Of a DNA stretch of 45,255 nucleotides, positions 27,198 through 36,356 are shown piece by piece. This stretch comes from Streptococcus minor DSM 17118. GTDB taxonomy: Bacteria; Bacillota; Bacilli; Lactobacillales; Streptococcaceae. The notes beneath the pieces were generated by a model. It saw nothing but the letters and a program-made list of their open reading frames with translations, made no database searches and was not told the DNA's origin. Position numbers and translations under genes: made by a program. Location of the stretch: assembly GCF_000377005.1 (NCBI RefSeq), contig NZ_AQYB01000023.1:1-45255 (forward strand), read 5' to 3'. Position 1 is the first letter of the stretch; each line of letters opens with the position of its first letter.

Positions 27198-28196
27198 ATG
27201 AACAGAATTTTAGGTAACGAACCAATGGGCGATGAGGAATATGTTGAACGAACTCTGCGTCCGCAAAAATTTAATGAATACATTGGGCAGGATAAGGTCA
27301 AGGAGCAGTTGACAATCTTTATTGAGGCGGCCAAGTTGCGTGATGAAGCCTTGGATCACACCTTACTTTTTGGTCCCCCTGGATTGGGAAAAACAACCAT
27401 GGCTTTTGTCATTGCCAATGAGCTTGGGGTCAATATCAAGCAGACTAGTGGTCCGGTTATTGAGAAAGCAGGAGATTTGGTGGCGATTCTCAACGACTTG
27501 GAGCCAGGAGATGTTCTTTTTATTGATGAAATCCATCGCATGCCTATGGCTGTTGAGGAAATTTTATACAGTGCCATGGAAGATTTCTACATTGATATCA
27601 TGATTGGAGCAGGTGAGGCAAGTCGTTCTGTCCACCTTGATTTGCCTCCGTTTACATTGATTGGAGCAACAACTCGAGCAGGGATGTTATCCAATCCCCT
27701 GCGGGCCCGATTTGGTATTACTGGGCATATGGAATATTACGAGTTGGATGATTTGACGGAAATTGTTGAGCGGACTGCAGATATTTTTGAGATGGAGATT
27801 ACCCATGAAGCAGCTATCGAGTTAGCCCGTCGTTCCCGTGGGACTCCTCGGATTGCCAACCGTCTTCTCAAACGTGTGCGGGATTTTGCTCAAATTATTG
27901 GTGATGGCCTCATTGATGATACTATTACTGATAAGGCGCTGACCATGTTGGATGTGGATCGTGAAGGACTAGACTACATCGACCAGAAGATTCTCCGAAC
28001 CATGATTGAGATGTACGGTGGCGGTCCAGTGGGTCTCAACACCTTGTCTGTCAATATCGCGGAAGAACGTGAAACGGTCGAGGACATGTATGAGCCTTAC
28101 CTCATTCAGCAAGGTTTTCTCATGCGGACACGGACAGGGCGGGTGGCGACTGCTAAGGCTTATGAGCATTTGGGCTATCCAGTGCAAGAGGAGTAG
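27198..28196 (+). CDS. ruvB: RuvB, Holliday junction branch-migration ATPase
   Basis: A 332-residue AAA+ motor that, with RuvA, drives Holliday junction migration in recombination repair. Walker A GPPGLGKT is at 59-66 and Walker B LFIDEIH at 107-113. ATTRAGML (sensor I region) and a C-terminal winged-helix DNA-binding domain complete it. There is no RBS before the ATG, and the -10 box ends 6 nt upstream, so translation is probably leaderless. A downstream ATG (codon 10) lacks a good RBS too and would remove conserved residues. Confidence 0.96.
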   Translation: MNRILGNEPMGDEEYVERTLRPQKFNEYIGQDKVKEQLTIFIEAAKLRDEALDHTLLFGPPGLGKTTMAFVIANELGVNIKQTSGPVIEKAGDLVAILNDLEPGDVLFIDEIHRMPMAVEEILYSAMEDFYIDIMIGAGEASRSVHLDLPPFTLIGATTRAGMLSNPLRARFGITGHMEYYELDDLTEIVERTADIFEMEITHEAAIELARRSRGTPRIANRLLKRVRDFAQIIGDGLIDDTITDKALTMLDVDREGLDYIDQKILRTMIEMYGGGPVGLNTLSVNIAEERETVEDMYEPYLIQQGFLMRTRTGRVATAKAYEHLGYPVQEE

Positions 28197-28205
28197 AGAA
28201 TTCTT

Positions 28206-28826
28206 ATGGAAACAAAGCGAGCCTTGATTTGGGATTTAGATGGTACCCTTCTGGACTCTTATGACGCCATCCTTGCAGGTCTGGAAGAAACCTATGACTA
28301 TTTCGGTATTTATTTTGATCGTTCAGCTGTTAAAGAATACATTCTCCGTTTCTCTGTCAACGATTTAATCAGAGAGATTGCCGCAAAAGAAAATCTTGAT
28401 GCTCAAGTATTATCCGATTTTCGAGCCAAATCCTTACGTGAGAAAAATGCTAGTATCAACCTCATGCCGGGAGCGCATGCTATCTTGGATTGGACTCAGG
28501 AAAAAGGTATTTCTAATTTTATCTATACCCACAAAGGAAACAATGCTTTTCAGATTCTAAGGGATTTACAGTTAGAAGATTATTTTACAGAAGTTTTGAC
28601 GGCTGATTCAGGCTTCGCCCGCAAACCAAACCCTGAAGCTCTGCTTTATCTGATCAAAAAGTATCAACTGGAACGGACAAGTACTTACTATGTAGGTGAT
28701 AGGTTGCTAGATGTTGAAACAGCCCAACAAGCTGGAGTTGGCTCTATCAATCTAGTTATCCAACATATAGATGGCAATCATAAAATCAATTCTTTGCTAG
28801 ACATCAAAAAACTCAATCTTTTTTAA
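28206..28826 (+). CDS. HAD-family phosphatase (phosphoglycolate phosphatase-like)
   Basis: A 206-residue haloacid dehalogenase hydrolase. Motif I is WDLDGTLLDS (nucleophile Asp11 region), motif II is the Thr in YTHKG, and motifs III/IV are KPNPEAL and VGDRLLDVE. A small helical cap (about 20-85) marks it as a type C1 HAD. The substrate cannot be read from sequence. It follows ruvB by 9 nt and is probably cotranscribed. Its stop codon overlaps the candidate CiaR site of the downstream small RNA. Confidence 0.85.
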   Translation: METKRALIWDLDGTLLDSYDAILAGLEETYDYFGIYFDRSAVKEYILRFSVNDLIREIAAKENLDAQVLSDFRAKSLREKNASINLMPGAHAILDWTQEKGISNFIYTHKGNNAFQILRDLQLEDYFTEVLTADSGFARKPNPEALLYLIKKYQLERTSTYYVGDRLLDVETAQQAGVGSINLVIQHIDGNHKINSLLDIKKLNLF

Positions 28827-28838
28827 GAAAAGCTTAAG
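28822..28838 (+). promoter_or_regulatory. candidate CiaR binding site
   Basis: TTTAAG-AAAAG-CTTAAG fits the CiaR direct repeat (NTTAAG-N5-WTTAAG) apart from C for W in the second half-site. A -10-like TTAATA starts 10 nt later (28849), which is the spacing of CiaR-driven csRNA promoters. Confidence 0.55.
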
Positions 28839-28859
28839 AAAGCTTCCTTTAATATAGAC

Positions 28860-28918
28860 ATTCTTTTTCATACATCTCCTAAAGGAAGTTCTTCCCCTCA
28901 GAAGAGCTTCCTTTGTGT
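28860..28918 (+). ncRNA. candidate CiaR-dependent small RNA (csRNA-like)
   Basis: Behind the CiaR-type site lies about 20 nt of unpaired pyrimidine-rich sequence ending in CATACATCTCCT. A 14-bp hairpin follows (28881-28914; AAAGGAAGTTCTTC pairing with GAAGAGCTTCCTTT, one G-T). The ATCTCCT and CAT stretches look like an anti-Shine-Dalgarno, anti-start-codon module, as in pneumococcal csRNAs. It is shorter than the known ones and its T tail is weak. The hairpin could instead be only the terminator of ruvB and the HAD gene. Confidence 0.5.
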
Positions 28919-28924
28919 TATAAT
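28916..28924 (+). promoter_or_regulatory. extended -10 promoter of the COG3575-like gene; probably leaderless
   Basis: TGTTATAAT ends 6 nt before the ATG at 28931, the same geometry as at ruvB. The GAGGG in between would lie upstream of the predicted transcription start. Confidence 0.6.
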
Positions 28925-28930
28925 GAGGGT

Positions 28931-29494
28931 ATGGTAACGGAAAAAGAAATTCTCCAGAGGTTAGCTACTGACCCAGACCTTCAGCTCATCTTACATATTG
29001 TTCAAAATTTGCACTTAAAGGATGCTTGGCTCTGTGCGGGCACAATCCGCAATTTTATCTGGAATAGCCTATCCAATCAATCCGGTTTTGATCAAGAGAC
29101 AGATGTGGATGTTATTTTTTATGATCAGAGCCTGACTTGGGAAGATAGTCTTCATATAGAAGCAAAGCTAAAGAAAGATTATCCAAACTACCGATGGGAA
29201 CTAAGAAATCAAGCCCATATGCACACCTGCACACCTAATACCCAGCCTTATATTAGCTCACAAGATGCTATGTCTAAGTACCCTGAGACGTGTACAGCGA
29301 TAGGCATACGCTTAGATGAAGCAGGTCAATTAGAGCTGTTTTGTGCCTATGGTCTAGAAAGTATTACCTCCTTTGAAATTCGCCCAACACCCCATTTCCT
29401 AGCAGATAACGAGCGAATGGCAAGTTATCGTCACCGGTTAGCAAAAAAAGACTGGCTCCGAAAGTGGCCGCAACTGACCATTCTTTCAGAATAA
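28931..29494 (+). CDS. nucleotidyltransferase-like protein (COG3575/PF06042 family)
   Basis: A 187-residue cytosolic protein. LCAGTIRNFIWN (about 36-47) is the nucleotidyltransferase-like G-motif and TDVDVIFYD holds the acidic residues. Length and motifs fit the NTP_transf_6 family, whose function is unknown. I place the start at the second Met of a longer frame, since the first six residues of that frame overlap the -10 box. A strong terminator follows. Confidence 0.8.
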   Translation: MVTEKEILQRLATDPDLQLILHIVQNLHLKDAWLCAGTIRNFIWNSLSNQSGFDQETDVDVIFYDQSLTWEDSLHIEAKLKKDYPNYRWELRNQAHMHTCTPNTQPYISSQDAMSKYPETCTAIGIRLDEAGQLELFCAYGLESITSFEIRPTPHFLADNERMASYRHRLAKKDWLRKWPQLTILSE

Positions 29495-29498
29495 TTTC

Positions 29499-29536
29499 AA
29501 TAGTATCGACTTCTAGTAAGTTGATGCTATTTTTTT
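29499..29536 (+). terminator. terminator before the S10 operon
   Basis: AATAGTATCGACTT (29499-29512) pairs with AAGTTGATGCTATT (29518-29531), with two G-T pairs and a 5-nt loop, then T. Confidence 0.92.
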
Positions 29537-29556
29537 CAAAAAAAGACTCAAAACCC

Positions 29557-29585
29557 TTGCAATGGCTGAAGTCTTTTGTTATACT
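29557..29585 (+). promoter_or_regulatory. promoter of the S10 ribosomal operon
   Basis: TTGCAA (29557-29562), 17-nt spacer, TATACT (29580-29585). It is the only strong promoter seen before rpsJ and gives a leader of about 130 nt. Confidence 0.85.
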
Positions 29586-29591
29586 ACTATG

Positions 29592-29710
29592 GTGCCGTAA
29601 AAAATACGGCTGTAGCTTTGATGCAAGAGGTTGCGACACGCTCGGTTGCATTGCCACGCAACTCGTGTTGGTTTTCTTGTGGAGCTAGCCTATTATCTTA
29701 AATAGACGAA
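29592..29710 (+). promoter_or_regulatory. structured leader of the S10 operon
   Basis: GCCGTA/TACGGC (29594-29610) is a clear hairpin. GAGGTTGCG (29627-29635) can pair with CGCAACTC (29657-29664). ACACG (29636-29640) can pair with CGTGT (29664-29668). TAGCT/AGCTA (29613-29617 and 29683-29687) can close the whole domain. Some of these pairings cross or compete, as in ribosomal-protein-binding leaders. The ligand is unknown. Confidence 0.5.
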
Positions 29711-29722
29711 AAGGAGAAAAAG

Positions 29723-30031
29723 ATGGCAAACAAAAAAATTCGCATCCGCTTGAAAGCGTACGAACACCGTACACTTGATACAGCTGCTGCAAAAATCGTA
29801 GAAACTGCAACCCGTACAGGTGCAGAGGTTGCTGGACCTGTTCCTCTTCCAACTGAACGCAGTCTTTACACAATCATCCGTGCAACTCACAAGTATAAAG
29901 ATTCTCGTGAGCAATTCGAGATGCGTACCCACAAACGCCTTGTTGACATCATCAACCCAACTCAAAAAACAGTTGATGCTTTGATGAAGTTGGACTTGCC
30001 AAGTGGAGTTAACGTAGAAATCAAATTGTAA
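29723..30031 (+). CDS. rpsJ: 30S ribosomal protein S10
   Basis: A 102-residue S10/NusE protein ([19 protein letters not shown]) with full family length. It binds the head of the 30S subunit and, with NusB, takes part in antitermination. AAGGAG precedes the ATG. It is the first gene of the S10 operon and is separated from rplC by an unusual 237-nt spacer. Confidence 0.98.
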   Translation: MANKKIRIRLKAYEHRTLDTAAAKIVETATRTGAEVAGPVPLPTERSLYTIIRATHKYKDSREQFEMRTHKRLVDIINPTQKTVDALMKLDLPSGVNVEIKL

Positions 30032-30038
30032 TAGGATG

Positions 30039-30174
30039 AAAGACAAGGGCATGTGCTGAATCGAAAAAAGCATATGTTAAACTTTTTTGCAAATAGTGGC
30101 TTTCTTGGGACATAGGTTCTCTGCTAAGTTCTTAAATTTTGTAAAGGGTTTAATGGTGTTGGTCTCTTGTCTTT
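30039..30174 (+). other. structured rpsJ-rplC spacer
   Basis: AAAGACAAG (30039-30047) can pair with CTTGTCTTT (30166-30174), closing a domain of about 136 nt. Inside it, CATGTGCT (30050-30057) pairs with AGCATATG (30069-30076). No ORF is seen. Confidence 0.5.
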
Positions 30175-30235
30175 GAGCACAAAAAACGCTCGTTAAAAAC
30201 TTTTTTGAGCACAAAAAACGCTCATAAAAAACTTT
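30172..30235 (+). repeat. tandem 32-bp repeat, two copies
   Basis: Copies 30172-30203 and 30204-30235 differ at only two positions. Each contains GAGC-ACAAAAAAC-GCTC, a small hairpin, and ends AAAAACTTT. It lies 33 nt before the rplC start. Confidence 0.9.
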
Positions 30236-30268
30236 TTAAAAATTATTCAGAAAAGGAAATATTTTCTC

Positions 30269-30895
30269 ATGACAAAAGGAATCTTAGGGAAAAAAGTGGG
30301 AATGACTCAAATCTTCACTGAAACTGGTGAATTTATCCCTGTTACTGTCATCGAAGCAGCTCCAAACGTTGTGCTTCAAGTGAAAACTGTTAAAACAGAT
30401 GGTTACAAAGCTGTTCAAGTTGGTTTTGATGACAAACGTGAAGTGTTGAGTAACAAACCTGCCAAAGGCCATGTAGCGAAAGCAAACACAGCTCCTAAGC
30501 GCTTCATTCGTGAATTCAAAAACATTGAAGGCTTGGAAGTTGGTGCAGAACTCACTGTTGAACAATTTGCAGCTGGAGATGTTGTGGATGTGACTGGTAC
30601 ATCTAAAGGTAAAGGTTTCCAAGGTGTTATCAAACGCCACGGACAATCACGTGGACCTATGGCCCACGGTTCACGTTACCACCGTCGTCCAGGTTCAATG
30701 GGACCTGTTGCTCCTAACCGTGTTTTCAAAAACAAACACTTGGCAGGACGTATGGGGGGCAATCGTGTAACGATTCAAAACCTTGAAGTGGTACAAGTTG
30801 TTCCAGAAAAGAACGTTATCCTTATCAAAGGTAACGTACCAGGTGCTAAGAAATCTCTTATCACTATCAAATCAGCAGTTAAAGCTGCTAAATAA
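30269..30895 (+). CDS. rplC: 50S ribosomal protein L3
   Basis: A 208-residue L3 protein, starting [16 protein letters not shown] and carrying the [12 protein letters not shown] and RPGSMG motifs of the loop that reaches toward the peptidyl transferase centre. It is an early assembly protein that binds near the 3' end of 23S rRNA. The RBS AAAAGGAAA is a little far (about 10 nt). Confidence 0.98.
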   Translation: MTKGILGKKVGMTQIFTETGEFIPVTVIEAAPNVVLQVKTVKTDGYKAVQVGFDDKREVLSNKPAKGHVAKANTAPKRFIREFKNIEGLEVGAELTVEQFAAGDVVDVTGTSKGKGFQGVIKRHGQSRGPMAHGSRYHRRPGSMGPVAPNRVFKNKHLAGRMGGNRVTIQNLEVVQVVPEKNVILIKGNVPGAKKSLITIKSAVKAAK

Positions 30896-30919
30896 TAAGG
30901 AAAGGGGAAATCAGTCGAA

Positions 30920-31543
30920 ATGGCAAACTTAACATTATTTGACCAAACTGGTAAAGAAGCTGGCCAAGTTGTCTTGAACGATGCAGTATTTGGCATTGAG
31001 CCAAACCAAGCTGTCGTGTTTGATGTTATCATCAGTCAACGCGCAAGTCTTCGCCAAGGGACTCACGCAGTTAAAAACCGTTCAGCAGTACGCGGCGGGG
31101 GACGTAAACCTTGGCGCCAAAAAGGAACTGGACGTGCTCGTCAAGGTTCTATTCGCTCTCCACAATGGCGTGGTGGTGGTGTAGTCTTTGGACCAACTCC
31201 ACGTTCATACGCTTACAAGCTTCCACAAAAAGTTCGTCGCTTGGCACTTAAATCTGTTTATTCAGAAAAAGTTGCTGAAAACAAGTTTGTAGCTGTTAAC
31301 TCACTTGAATTTGCAGCTCCAAAAACTGCTGAATTTGCGAAAGTTCTTGCAGCTTTGAGCATTGATTCAAAAGTCCTTGTTATTCTTGAAGAAGGCAATG
31401 AATTTGCGGCTCTTTCAGCTCGTAACCTTCCAAATGTGAAAGTTGCAACTGCTGAAACTGCAAGTGTACTTGACATCACAAGCGCAGACAAACTTCTTGT
31501 CACTCAAGCAGCTATCTCTAAGATCGAGGAGGTTCTTGCATAA
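30920..31543 (+). CDS. rplD: 50S ribosomal protein L4
   Basis: A 207-residue L4 protein. Its extended internal loop [20 protein letters not shown] lines the exit tunnel and is a site of macrolide-resistance mutations in streptococci; the motif here looks wild type. In some bacteria L4 represses its own operon through the S10 leader. The stop overlaps rplW (TAATG). Confidence 0.98.
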   Translation: MANLTLFDQTGKEAGQVVLNDAVFGIEPNQAVVFDVIISQRASLRQGTHAVKNRSAVRGGGRKPWRQKGTGRARQGSIRSPQWRGGGVVFGPTPRSYAYKLPQKVRRLALKSVYSEKVAENKFVAVNSLEFAAPKTAEFAKVLAALSIDSKVLVILEEGNEFAALSARNLPNVKVATAETASVLDITSADKLLVTQAAISKIEEVLA

Positions 31544-31839
31544 TGAATTTGTATGATGTTATCAAAAAACCTGTCATCACAGAAAGCTCAATGGGCCAAC
31601 TGGAAGCAGGAAAGTATGTATTTGAAGTGGATACTCGTGCACACAAACTCCTCATCAAACAAGCTGTTGAAGCTGCGTTTGAAGGTGTGAAAGTCGCGAA
31701 CGTAAACACTATCAACGTAAAACCTAAAACAAAACGTGTAGGACGTTATGTTGGTCGCACAAACAAAGTCAAAAAAGCTATCATCACTCTTACAGCTGAT
31801 TCAAAAGCAATCGAGTTGTTCGCAGCTGAAGCTGAATAA
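31543..31839 (+). CDS. rplW: 50S ribosomal protein L23
   Basis: A 98-residue L23 protein ([16 protein letters not shown]). It sits at the exit tunnel rim and docks trigger factor and SRP. It begins on the last base of the rplD stop, so translation is coupled; AGGAGG inside the rplD end serves as RBS. Confidence 0.98.
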   Translation: MNLYDVIKKPVITESSMGQLEAGKYVFEVDTRAHKLLIKQAVEAAFEGVKVANVNTINVKPKTKRVGRYVGRTNKVKKAIITLTADSKAIELFAAEAE

Positions 31840-31856
31840 TCAAAGGAGGAATTAAC

Positions 31857-32690
31857 GTGGGTATTAAAGTTTATAAACCAACGACAAATGGCCGTCGTAA
31901 CATGACTTCTTTGGATTTCGCTGAAATCACAACAAGCACACCTGAGAAATCATTGCTTGTGTCTTTGAAGAAAACAGCAGGTCGTAACAACAACGGTCGC
32001 ATCACAGTTCGTCACCATGGTGGTGGACACAAACGTCATTACCGTTTGATTGATTTCAAACGTAACAAAGACGGTATCGAAGCAGTTGTTAAGACTATTG
32101 AGTATGATCCAAACCGTACAGCTAACATCGCTCTTGTACACTACACTGACGGTGTGAAAGCTTACATTCTTGCTCCTAAAGGTCTTGAAGTTGGTCAACG
32201 CATCATCTCAGGTCCAGATGCCGACATCAAAGTTGGTAACGCACTTCCATTGGTGAACATTCCAGTTGGTACAGTTGTACATAACATCGAGTTGAAGCCG
32301 GGTCGTGGTGGTGAGTTGGTTCGTGCTGCAGGTGCATCTGCACAGGTTCTTGGTCAAGAAGGTAAGTACGTTCTTGTTCGCCTACAATCTGGTGAAGTTC
32401 GTATGATTTTGGGTACTTGCCGTGCAACTGTTGGTACTGTTGGTAATGAACAACACGGTTTGGTAAATCTTGGTAAAGCGGGTCGTAGCCGTTGGAAAGG
32501 CATCCGCCCAACAGTTCGTGGTTCTGTAATGAACCCTAATGATCACCCACACGGTGGTGGTGAAGGTAAAGCTCCTGTTGGTCGTAAAGCACCATCTACT
32601 CCATGGGGCAAACCAGCTCTTGGACTTAAAACTCGTAACAAGAAAGCTAAATCAGACAAACTTATCGTTCGTCGTCGCAACCAAAAATAA
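31857..32690 (+). CDS. rplB: 50S ribosomal protein L2
   Basis: A 277-residue L2 protein with a GTG start after AAAGGAGG. It needs to be present for subunit association and peptidyl transfer. The C-terminal [13 protein letters not shown] loop carries the conserved histidine. The 90-nt spacer after it has no clear gene, only a short palindromic GCTT/AAGC stretch. Confidence 0.98.
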   Translation: MGIKVYKPTTNGRRNMTSLDFAEITTSTPEKSLLVSLKKTAGRNNNGRITVRHHGGGHKRHYRLIDFKRNKDGIEAVVKTIEYDPNRTANIALVHYTDGVKAYILAPKGLEVGQRIISGPDADIKVGNALPLVNIPVGTVVHNIELKPGRGGELVRAAGASAQVLGQEGKYVLVRLQSGEVRMILGTCRATVGTVGNEQHGLVNLGKAGRSRWKGIRPTVRGSVMNPNDHPHGGGEGKAPVGRKAPSTPWGKPALGLKTRNKKAKSDKLIVRRRNQK

Positions 32691-32780
32691 TTTAGTTGGA
32701 CGCATTATAATCCGCCAGCTCGGTAGCTCGCTTAGTGGGCAAGCCGCTGTGGTACATATTTTAAAGGAGAAAACTACAAA

Positions 32781-33062
32781 ATGGGACGTAGTCTTAAAAA
32801 AGGACCTTTCGTCGATGAGCATTTGATGAAAAAAGTTGAAGCTCAAGCAAATGACGAAAAGAAAAAAGTAATCAAAACTTGGTCACGTCGTTCAACGATT
32901 TTCCCAAGTTTCATCGGCTATACAATCGCAGTTTATGATGGACGTAAACATGTTCCTGTTTATATCCAAGAAGATATGGTAGGTCATAAACTTGGTGAGT
33001 TTGCACCAACTCGTACCTACAAAGGTCACGCTGCAGACGACAAGAAAACACGTAGAAGATAA
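32781..33062 (+). CDS. rpsS: 30S ribosomal protein S19
   Basis: A 93-residue S19 protein ([18 protein letters not shown]). It forms a complex with S13 in the 30S head. AAAGGAG precedes the ATG. Confidence 0.98.
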
Positions 33063-33077
33063 TAGGAGGACAACACA

Positions 33078-33422
33078 ATGGCAGAAATTACTTCAGCTAA
33101 AGCAGTTGCTCGCACAGTACGTGTTTCACCTCGTAAATCACGTCTTGTCTTGGACAACATCCGTGGCAAAAGTGTAGCAGATGCTATCGCAATCTTGAAA
33201 TTCACTCCAAACAAAGCTGCTGGAATCATCGAAAAAGTATTGATGTCAGCTATTGCTAACGCTGAAAATAACTTTGGCTTGGAGAAAGCAAACTTGGTAG
33301 TCAGCGAAGCTTTCGCAAACGAAGGACCAACTCTTAAACGTTTCCGTCCGCGTGCAAAAGGTTCAGCTTCACCAATCAACAAACGCACAGCGCACATCAC
33401 TGTGGTTGTGGCAGAAAAATAA
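33078..33422 (+). CDS. rplV: 50S ribosomal protein L22
   Basis: A 114-residue L22 protein whose beta-hairpin ([17 protein letters not shown]) lines the exit tunnel beside L4. Alterations there give macrolide resistance; none is obvious. AGGAGG precedes the ATG. Confidence 0.98.
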   Translation: MAEITSAKAVARTVRVSPRKSRLVLDNIRGKSVADAIAILKFTPNKAAGIIEKVLMSAIANAENNFGLEKANLVVSEAFANEGPTLKRFRPRAKGSASPINKRTAHITVVVAEK

Positions 33423-33434
33423 GGAGGTAAAAAC

Positions 33435-34088
33435 GTGGGACAAAAAGTACATCCAATTGGTATGCGTGTCGGCATCATCCGTGATTGGGATGCCAAATGG
33501 TATGCTGAAAAAGAATACGCGGATTACCTTCATGAAGATCTTGCAATCCGCAACTTTATCAAAAAAGAATTGGCTGACGCAGCGGTTTCAACTATCGAAA
33601 TTGAACGCGCAGTAAATAAAGTGATCGTAAGTGTGCATACAGCTAAGCCAGGTATGGTTATCGGTAAAGCTGGATCAAACGTTGACGCACTACGTGCACA
33701 ACTCAACAAATTGACTGGAAAACAAGTACACATCAACATCATCGAAATCAAATCACCTGATTTGGACGCACATCTTGTTGGTGAATCAATTGCTCGTCAA
33801 CTAGAGCAACGTGTTGCTTTCCGTCGTGCTCAAAAACAAGCTATCCAACGTGCGATGCGCGCTGGTGCTAAAGGTATCAAAACGCAGGTTTCTGGCCGTT
33901 TGAACGGTGCGGACATCGCCCGTGCTGAAGGTTACTCAGAAGGAACTGTTCCTCTTCACACCCTTCGTGCTGATATCGACTACGCTTGGGAAGAAGCTTT
34001 GACAACTTATGGTAAACTAGGTGTTAAAGTTTGGATTTACCGTGGTGAAGTTCTTCCGGCTCGTAAAGACGCTAAAGGAGGCAAATAA
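33435..34088 (+). CDS. rpsC: 30S ribosomal protein S3
   Basis: A 217-residue S3 protein with a GTG start after AAGGAGG. The type II KH motif [10 protein letters not shown] lies near 76-85. It forms part of the mRNA entry tunnel and helicase activity. Confidence 0.98.
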   Translation: MGQKVHPIGMRVGIIRDWDAKWYAEKEYADYLHEDLAIRNFIKKELADAAVSTIEIERAVNKVIVSVHTAKPGMVIGKAGSNVDALRAQLNKLTGKQVHINIIEIKSPDLDAHLVGESIARQLEQRVAFRRAQKQAIQRAMRAGAKGIKTQVSGRLNGADIARAEGYSEGTVPLHTLRADIDYAWEEALTTYGKLGVKVWIYRGEVLPARKDAKGGK

Positions 34089-34091
34089 CAA

Positions 34092-34505
34092 ATGTTAGTA
34101 CCTAAACGTGTAAAACACCGTCGCGAATTCCGTGGAAAAATGCGCGGTGAAGCTAAAGGTGGTAAAGAAGTATCATTTGGTGAATACGGCCTTCAAGCTA
34201 CTACTAGCTCATGGATTACAAACCGTCAAATCGAAGCAGCCCGTATCGCGATGACTCGTTATATGAAACGTGGTGGTAAAGTTTGGATTAAAATCTTCCC
34301 GCACAAATCATATACTGCAAAAGCTATCGGGGTTCGGATGGGTTCTGGTAAAGGTGCTCCAGAAGGTTGGGTTGCACCAGTTAAACGTGGCAAGGTAATG
34401 TTTGAGGTTGCAGGGGTTTCTGAAGAAATCGCTCGTGAAGCATTCCGACTTGCTGGTCACAAATTACCAGTTAAAGTAAAATTCGTAAAACGTGAAGCAG
34501 AATAA
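34092..34505 (+). CDS. rplP: 50S ribosomal protein L16
   Basis: A 137-residue L16 protein ([17 protein letters not shown]) near the A-site tRNA. It starts 3 nt after rpsC; AAAGGAGG at the rpsC end is its RBS. Confidence 0.98.
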   Translation: MLVPKRVKHRREFRGKMRGEAKGGKEVSFGEYGLQATTSSWITNRQIEAARIAMTRYMKRGGKVWIKIFPHKSYTAKAIGVRMGSGKGAPEGWVAPVKRGKVMFEVAGVSEEIAREAFRLAGHKLPVKVKFVKREAE

Positions 34506-34514
34506 GGAGAAGAC

Positions 34515-34721
34515 ATGAAACTTCAAGAAATTAAAGATTTTGTAAAAGAACTTCGTGGCCTTTCTCAAGAAGAACTTGCTAAGAAAGAAAACGAATTGAA
34601 GAAAGAACTCTTCGAACTTCGTTTCCAAGCTGCTGCTGGTCAACTTGAGCAAACTGCTCGTTTGAACGAAGTGAAGAAGCAAATTGCGCGCATCAAAACC
34701 GTGCAATCTGAAAACAAATAA
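34515..34721 (+). CDS. rpmC: 50S ribosomal protein L29
   Basis: A 68-residue helical-hairpin protein ([17 protein letters not shown]) beside L23 at the exit rim. The RBS AAGGAGA lies 4 nt before the ATG. Confidence 0.98.
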   Translation: MKLQEIKDFVKELRGLSQEELAKKENELKKELFELRFQAAAGQLEQTARLNEVKKQIARIKTVQSENK

Positions 34722-34744
34722 TAGACTAGGGAAGGAGAATTTCA

Positions 34745-35005
34745 ATGGAACGCAATAATCGTAAAGTTCTTGTTGGACGTGTAGTATCTGACAAAATGGA
34801 CAAAACAATCACAGTTGTAGTTGAAACTAAACGTAACCACCCAGTCTATGGTAAACGTATTAACTACTCTAAAAAATACAAAGCTCATGATGAAAATAAT
34901 GTTGCCAAAGAGGGCGATATTGTTCGTATCATGGAAACTCGTCCGCTTTCAGCTACAAAACGTTTCCGTCTTGTAGAAGTTGTGGAAGAAGCAGTTATCA
35001 TTTAA
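34745..35005 (+). CDS. rpsQ: 30S ribosomal protein S17
   Basis: An 86-residue OB-fold protein ([20 protein letters not shown]) that binds early to 16S rRNA. AAGGAG precedes the ATG. Confidence 0.98.
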
Positions 35006-35029
35006 TCAAACTGAAAGGAGAAAACGAAT

Positions 35030-35398
35030 ATGATTCAAACAGAAACTCGTTTGAAAGTTGCTGACAACAGTGGCGCACGTGAAATCTTGACCATCAAAGT
35101 TCTTGGCGGATCAGGACGTAAATTTGCAAACATCGGTGATGTGATCGTTGCTTCAGTAAAACAAGCTACTCCTGGTGGTGCGGTTAAAAAAGGTGATGTT
35201 GTAAAAGCAGTTATCGTTCGTACTAAAACAGGTGCTCGTCGCGCAGATGGTTCATACATCAAGTTCGACGAAAATGCAGCAGTTATCATCCGTGAAGATA
35301 AGAACCCTCGCGGAACTCGTATCTTTGGCCCAGTGGCACGCGAATTGCGTGACGGCGGTTTCATGAAAATCGTTTCATTGGCACCAGAAGTACTTTAA
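35030..35398 (+). CDS. rplN: 50S ribosomal protein L14
   Basis: A 122-residue L14 protein ([18 protein letters not shown]), at the subunit interface and the RsfS docking site. AAAGGAG precedes the ATG. Confidence 0.98.
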   Translation: MIQTETRLKVADNSGAREILTIKVLGGSGRKFANIGDVIVASVKQATPGGAVKKGDVVKAVIVRTKTGARRADGSYIKFDENAAVIIREDKNPRGTRIFGPVARELRDGGFMKIVSLAPEVL

Positions 35399-35416
35399 TT
35401 AAAAACAAACTTAGTC

Positions 35417-35449
35417 CCCTACATGTAACATGTAGGGTGCCCTTAGGGC
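35417..35449 (+). other. double hairpin between rplN and rplX
   Basis: A perfect 9-bp stem CCCTACATG/CATGTAGGG with a TAA loop is followed at once by GCCC-TTA-GGGC. There is no T run, so it is more likely an mRNA processing or stability element than a terminator. Confidence 0.6.
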
Positions 35450-35471
35450 GTAAGAAATATAGGAGAATCAA

Positions 35472-35777
35472 ATGTTTGTAAAAAAAGGCGACAAAGTTCG
35501 CGTTATTGCTGGTAAAGACAAAGGTGCTGAAGCCGTAGTCGTAACAGCTCTTCCAAAAGTAAACAAAGTTATTGTTGAAGGTGTCAATCTTGTTAAGAAA
35601 CACCAAAAACCAAACAACGAAAACCCTCAAGGTGCAATCGTTGAAAAAGAGGCACCAATCCATGTGTCAAACGTACAAGTTCTTGATAAGAATGGTGTTG
35701 CGGGTCGTGTTGGTTACAAATTTGTAGACGGCAAAAAAGTGCGCTACAACAAAAAGTCAGGCGAAGTGCTTGACTAA
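35472..35777 (+). CDS. rplX: 50S ribosomal protein L24
   Basis: A 101-residue KOW-domain protein ([20 protein letters not shown]) that starts 50S assembly. TAGGAG precedes the ATG, just after the double hairpin. Confidence 0.98.
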   Translation: MFVKKGDKVRVIAGKDKGAEAVVVTALPKVNKVIVEGVNLVKKHQKPNNENPQGAIVEKEAPIHVSNVQVLDKNGVAGRVGYKFVDGKKVRYNKKSGEVLD

Positions 35778-35800
35778 TCACGAAGGAAAGGAGAAGTAAC

Positions 35801-36343
35801 ATGGCAAATCGTTTAAAAGAAAAATATCTTAATGAAGTAGTTCCTGCATTGACAGAACAATTCAACTACTCATCAGTTATGGCTGTACCAAAAGTTGATA
35901 AGATTGTTTTGAACATGGGTGTTGGTGATGCTGTTTCCAATGCTAAAAACCTTGAGAAAGCTGCTGAAGAATTGGCACTTATCTCAGGTCAAAAACCACT
36001 TATCACAAAAGCTAAGAAATCAATCGCCGGCTTCCGTCTTCGTGAAGGGGTAGCAATTGGTGCGAAAGTAACCTTGCGTGGCGAGCGTATGTACGAATTT
36101 TTGGATAAATTGGTATCAGTGTCACTTCCACGTGTACGTGATTTCCACGGTGTTCCAACAAAATCATTTGATGGACGTGGAAACTATACATTAGGTGTTA
36201 AAGAGCAGTTGATCTTCCCTGAAATCAGCTTCGATGACGTTGACAAGACTCGTGGTATGGACATCGTTATCGTTACAACTGCTAACACTGATGAAGAATC
36301 ACGTGCTTTGCTTGCAGGCCTTGGAATGCCGTTTGCGAAATAA
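35801..36343 (+). CDS. rplE: 50S ribosomal protein L5
   Basis: A 180-residue L5 protein that binds 5S rRNA in the central protuberance. [24 protein letters not shown] and [18 protein letters not shown] segments are typical. AAAGGAG precedes the ATG. Confidence 0.98.
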   Translation: MANRLKEKYLNEVVPALTEQFNYSSVMAVPKVDKIVLNMGVGDAVSNAKNLEKAAEELALISGQKPLITKAKKSIAGFRLREGVAIGAKVTLRGERMYEFLDKLVSVSLPRVRDFHGVPTKSFDGRGNYTLGVKEQLIFPEISFDDVDKTRGMDIVIVTTANTDEESRALLAGLGMPFAK

Positions 36344-36356
36344 GAGGAGAGAATAA

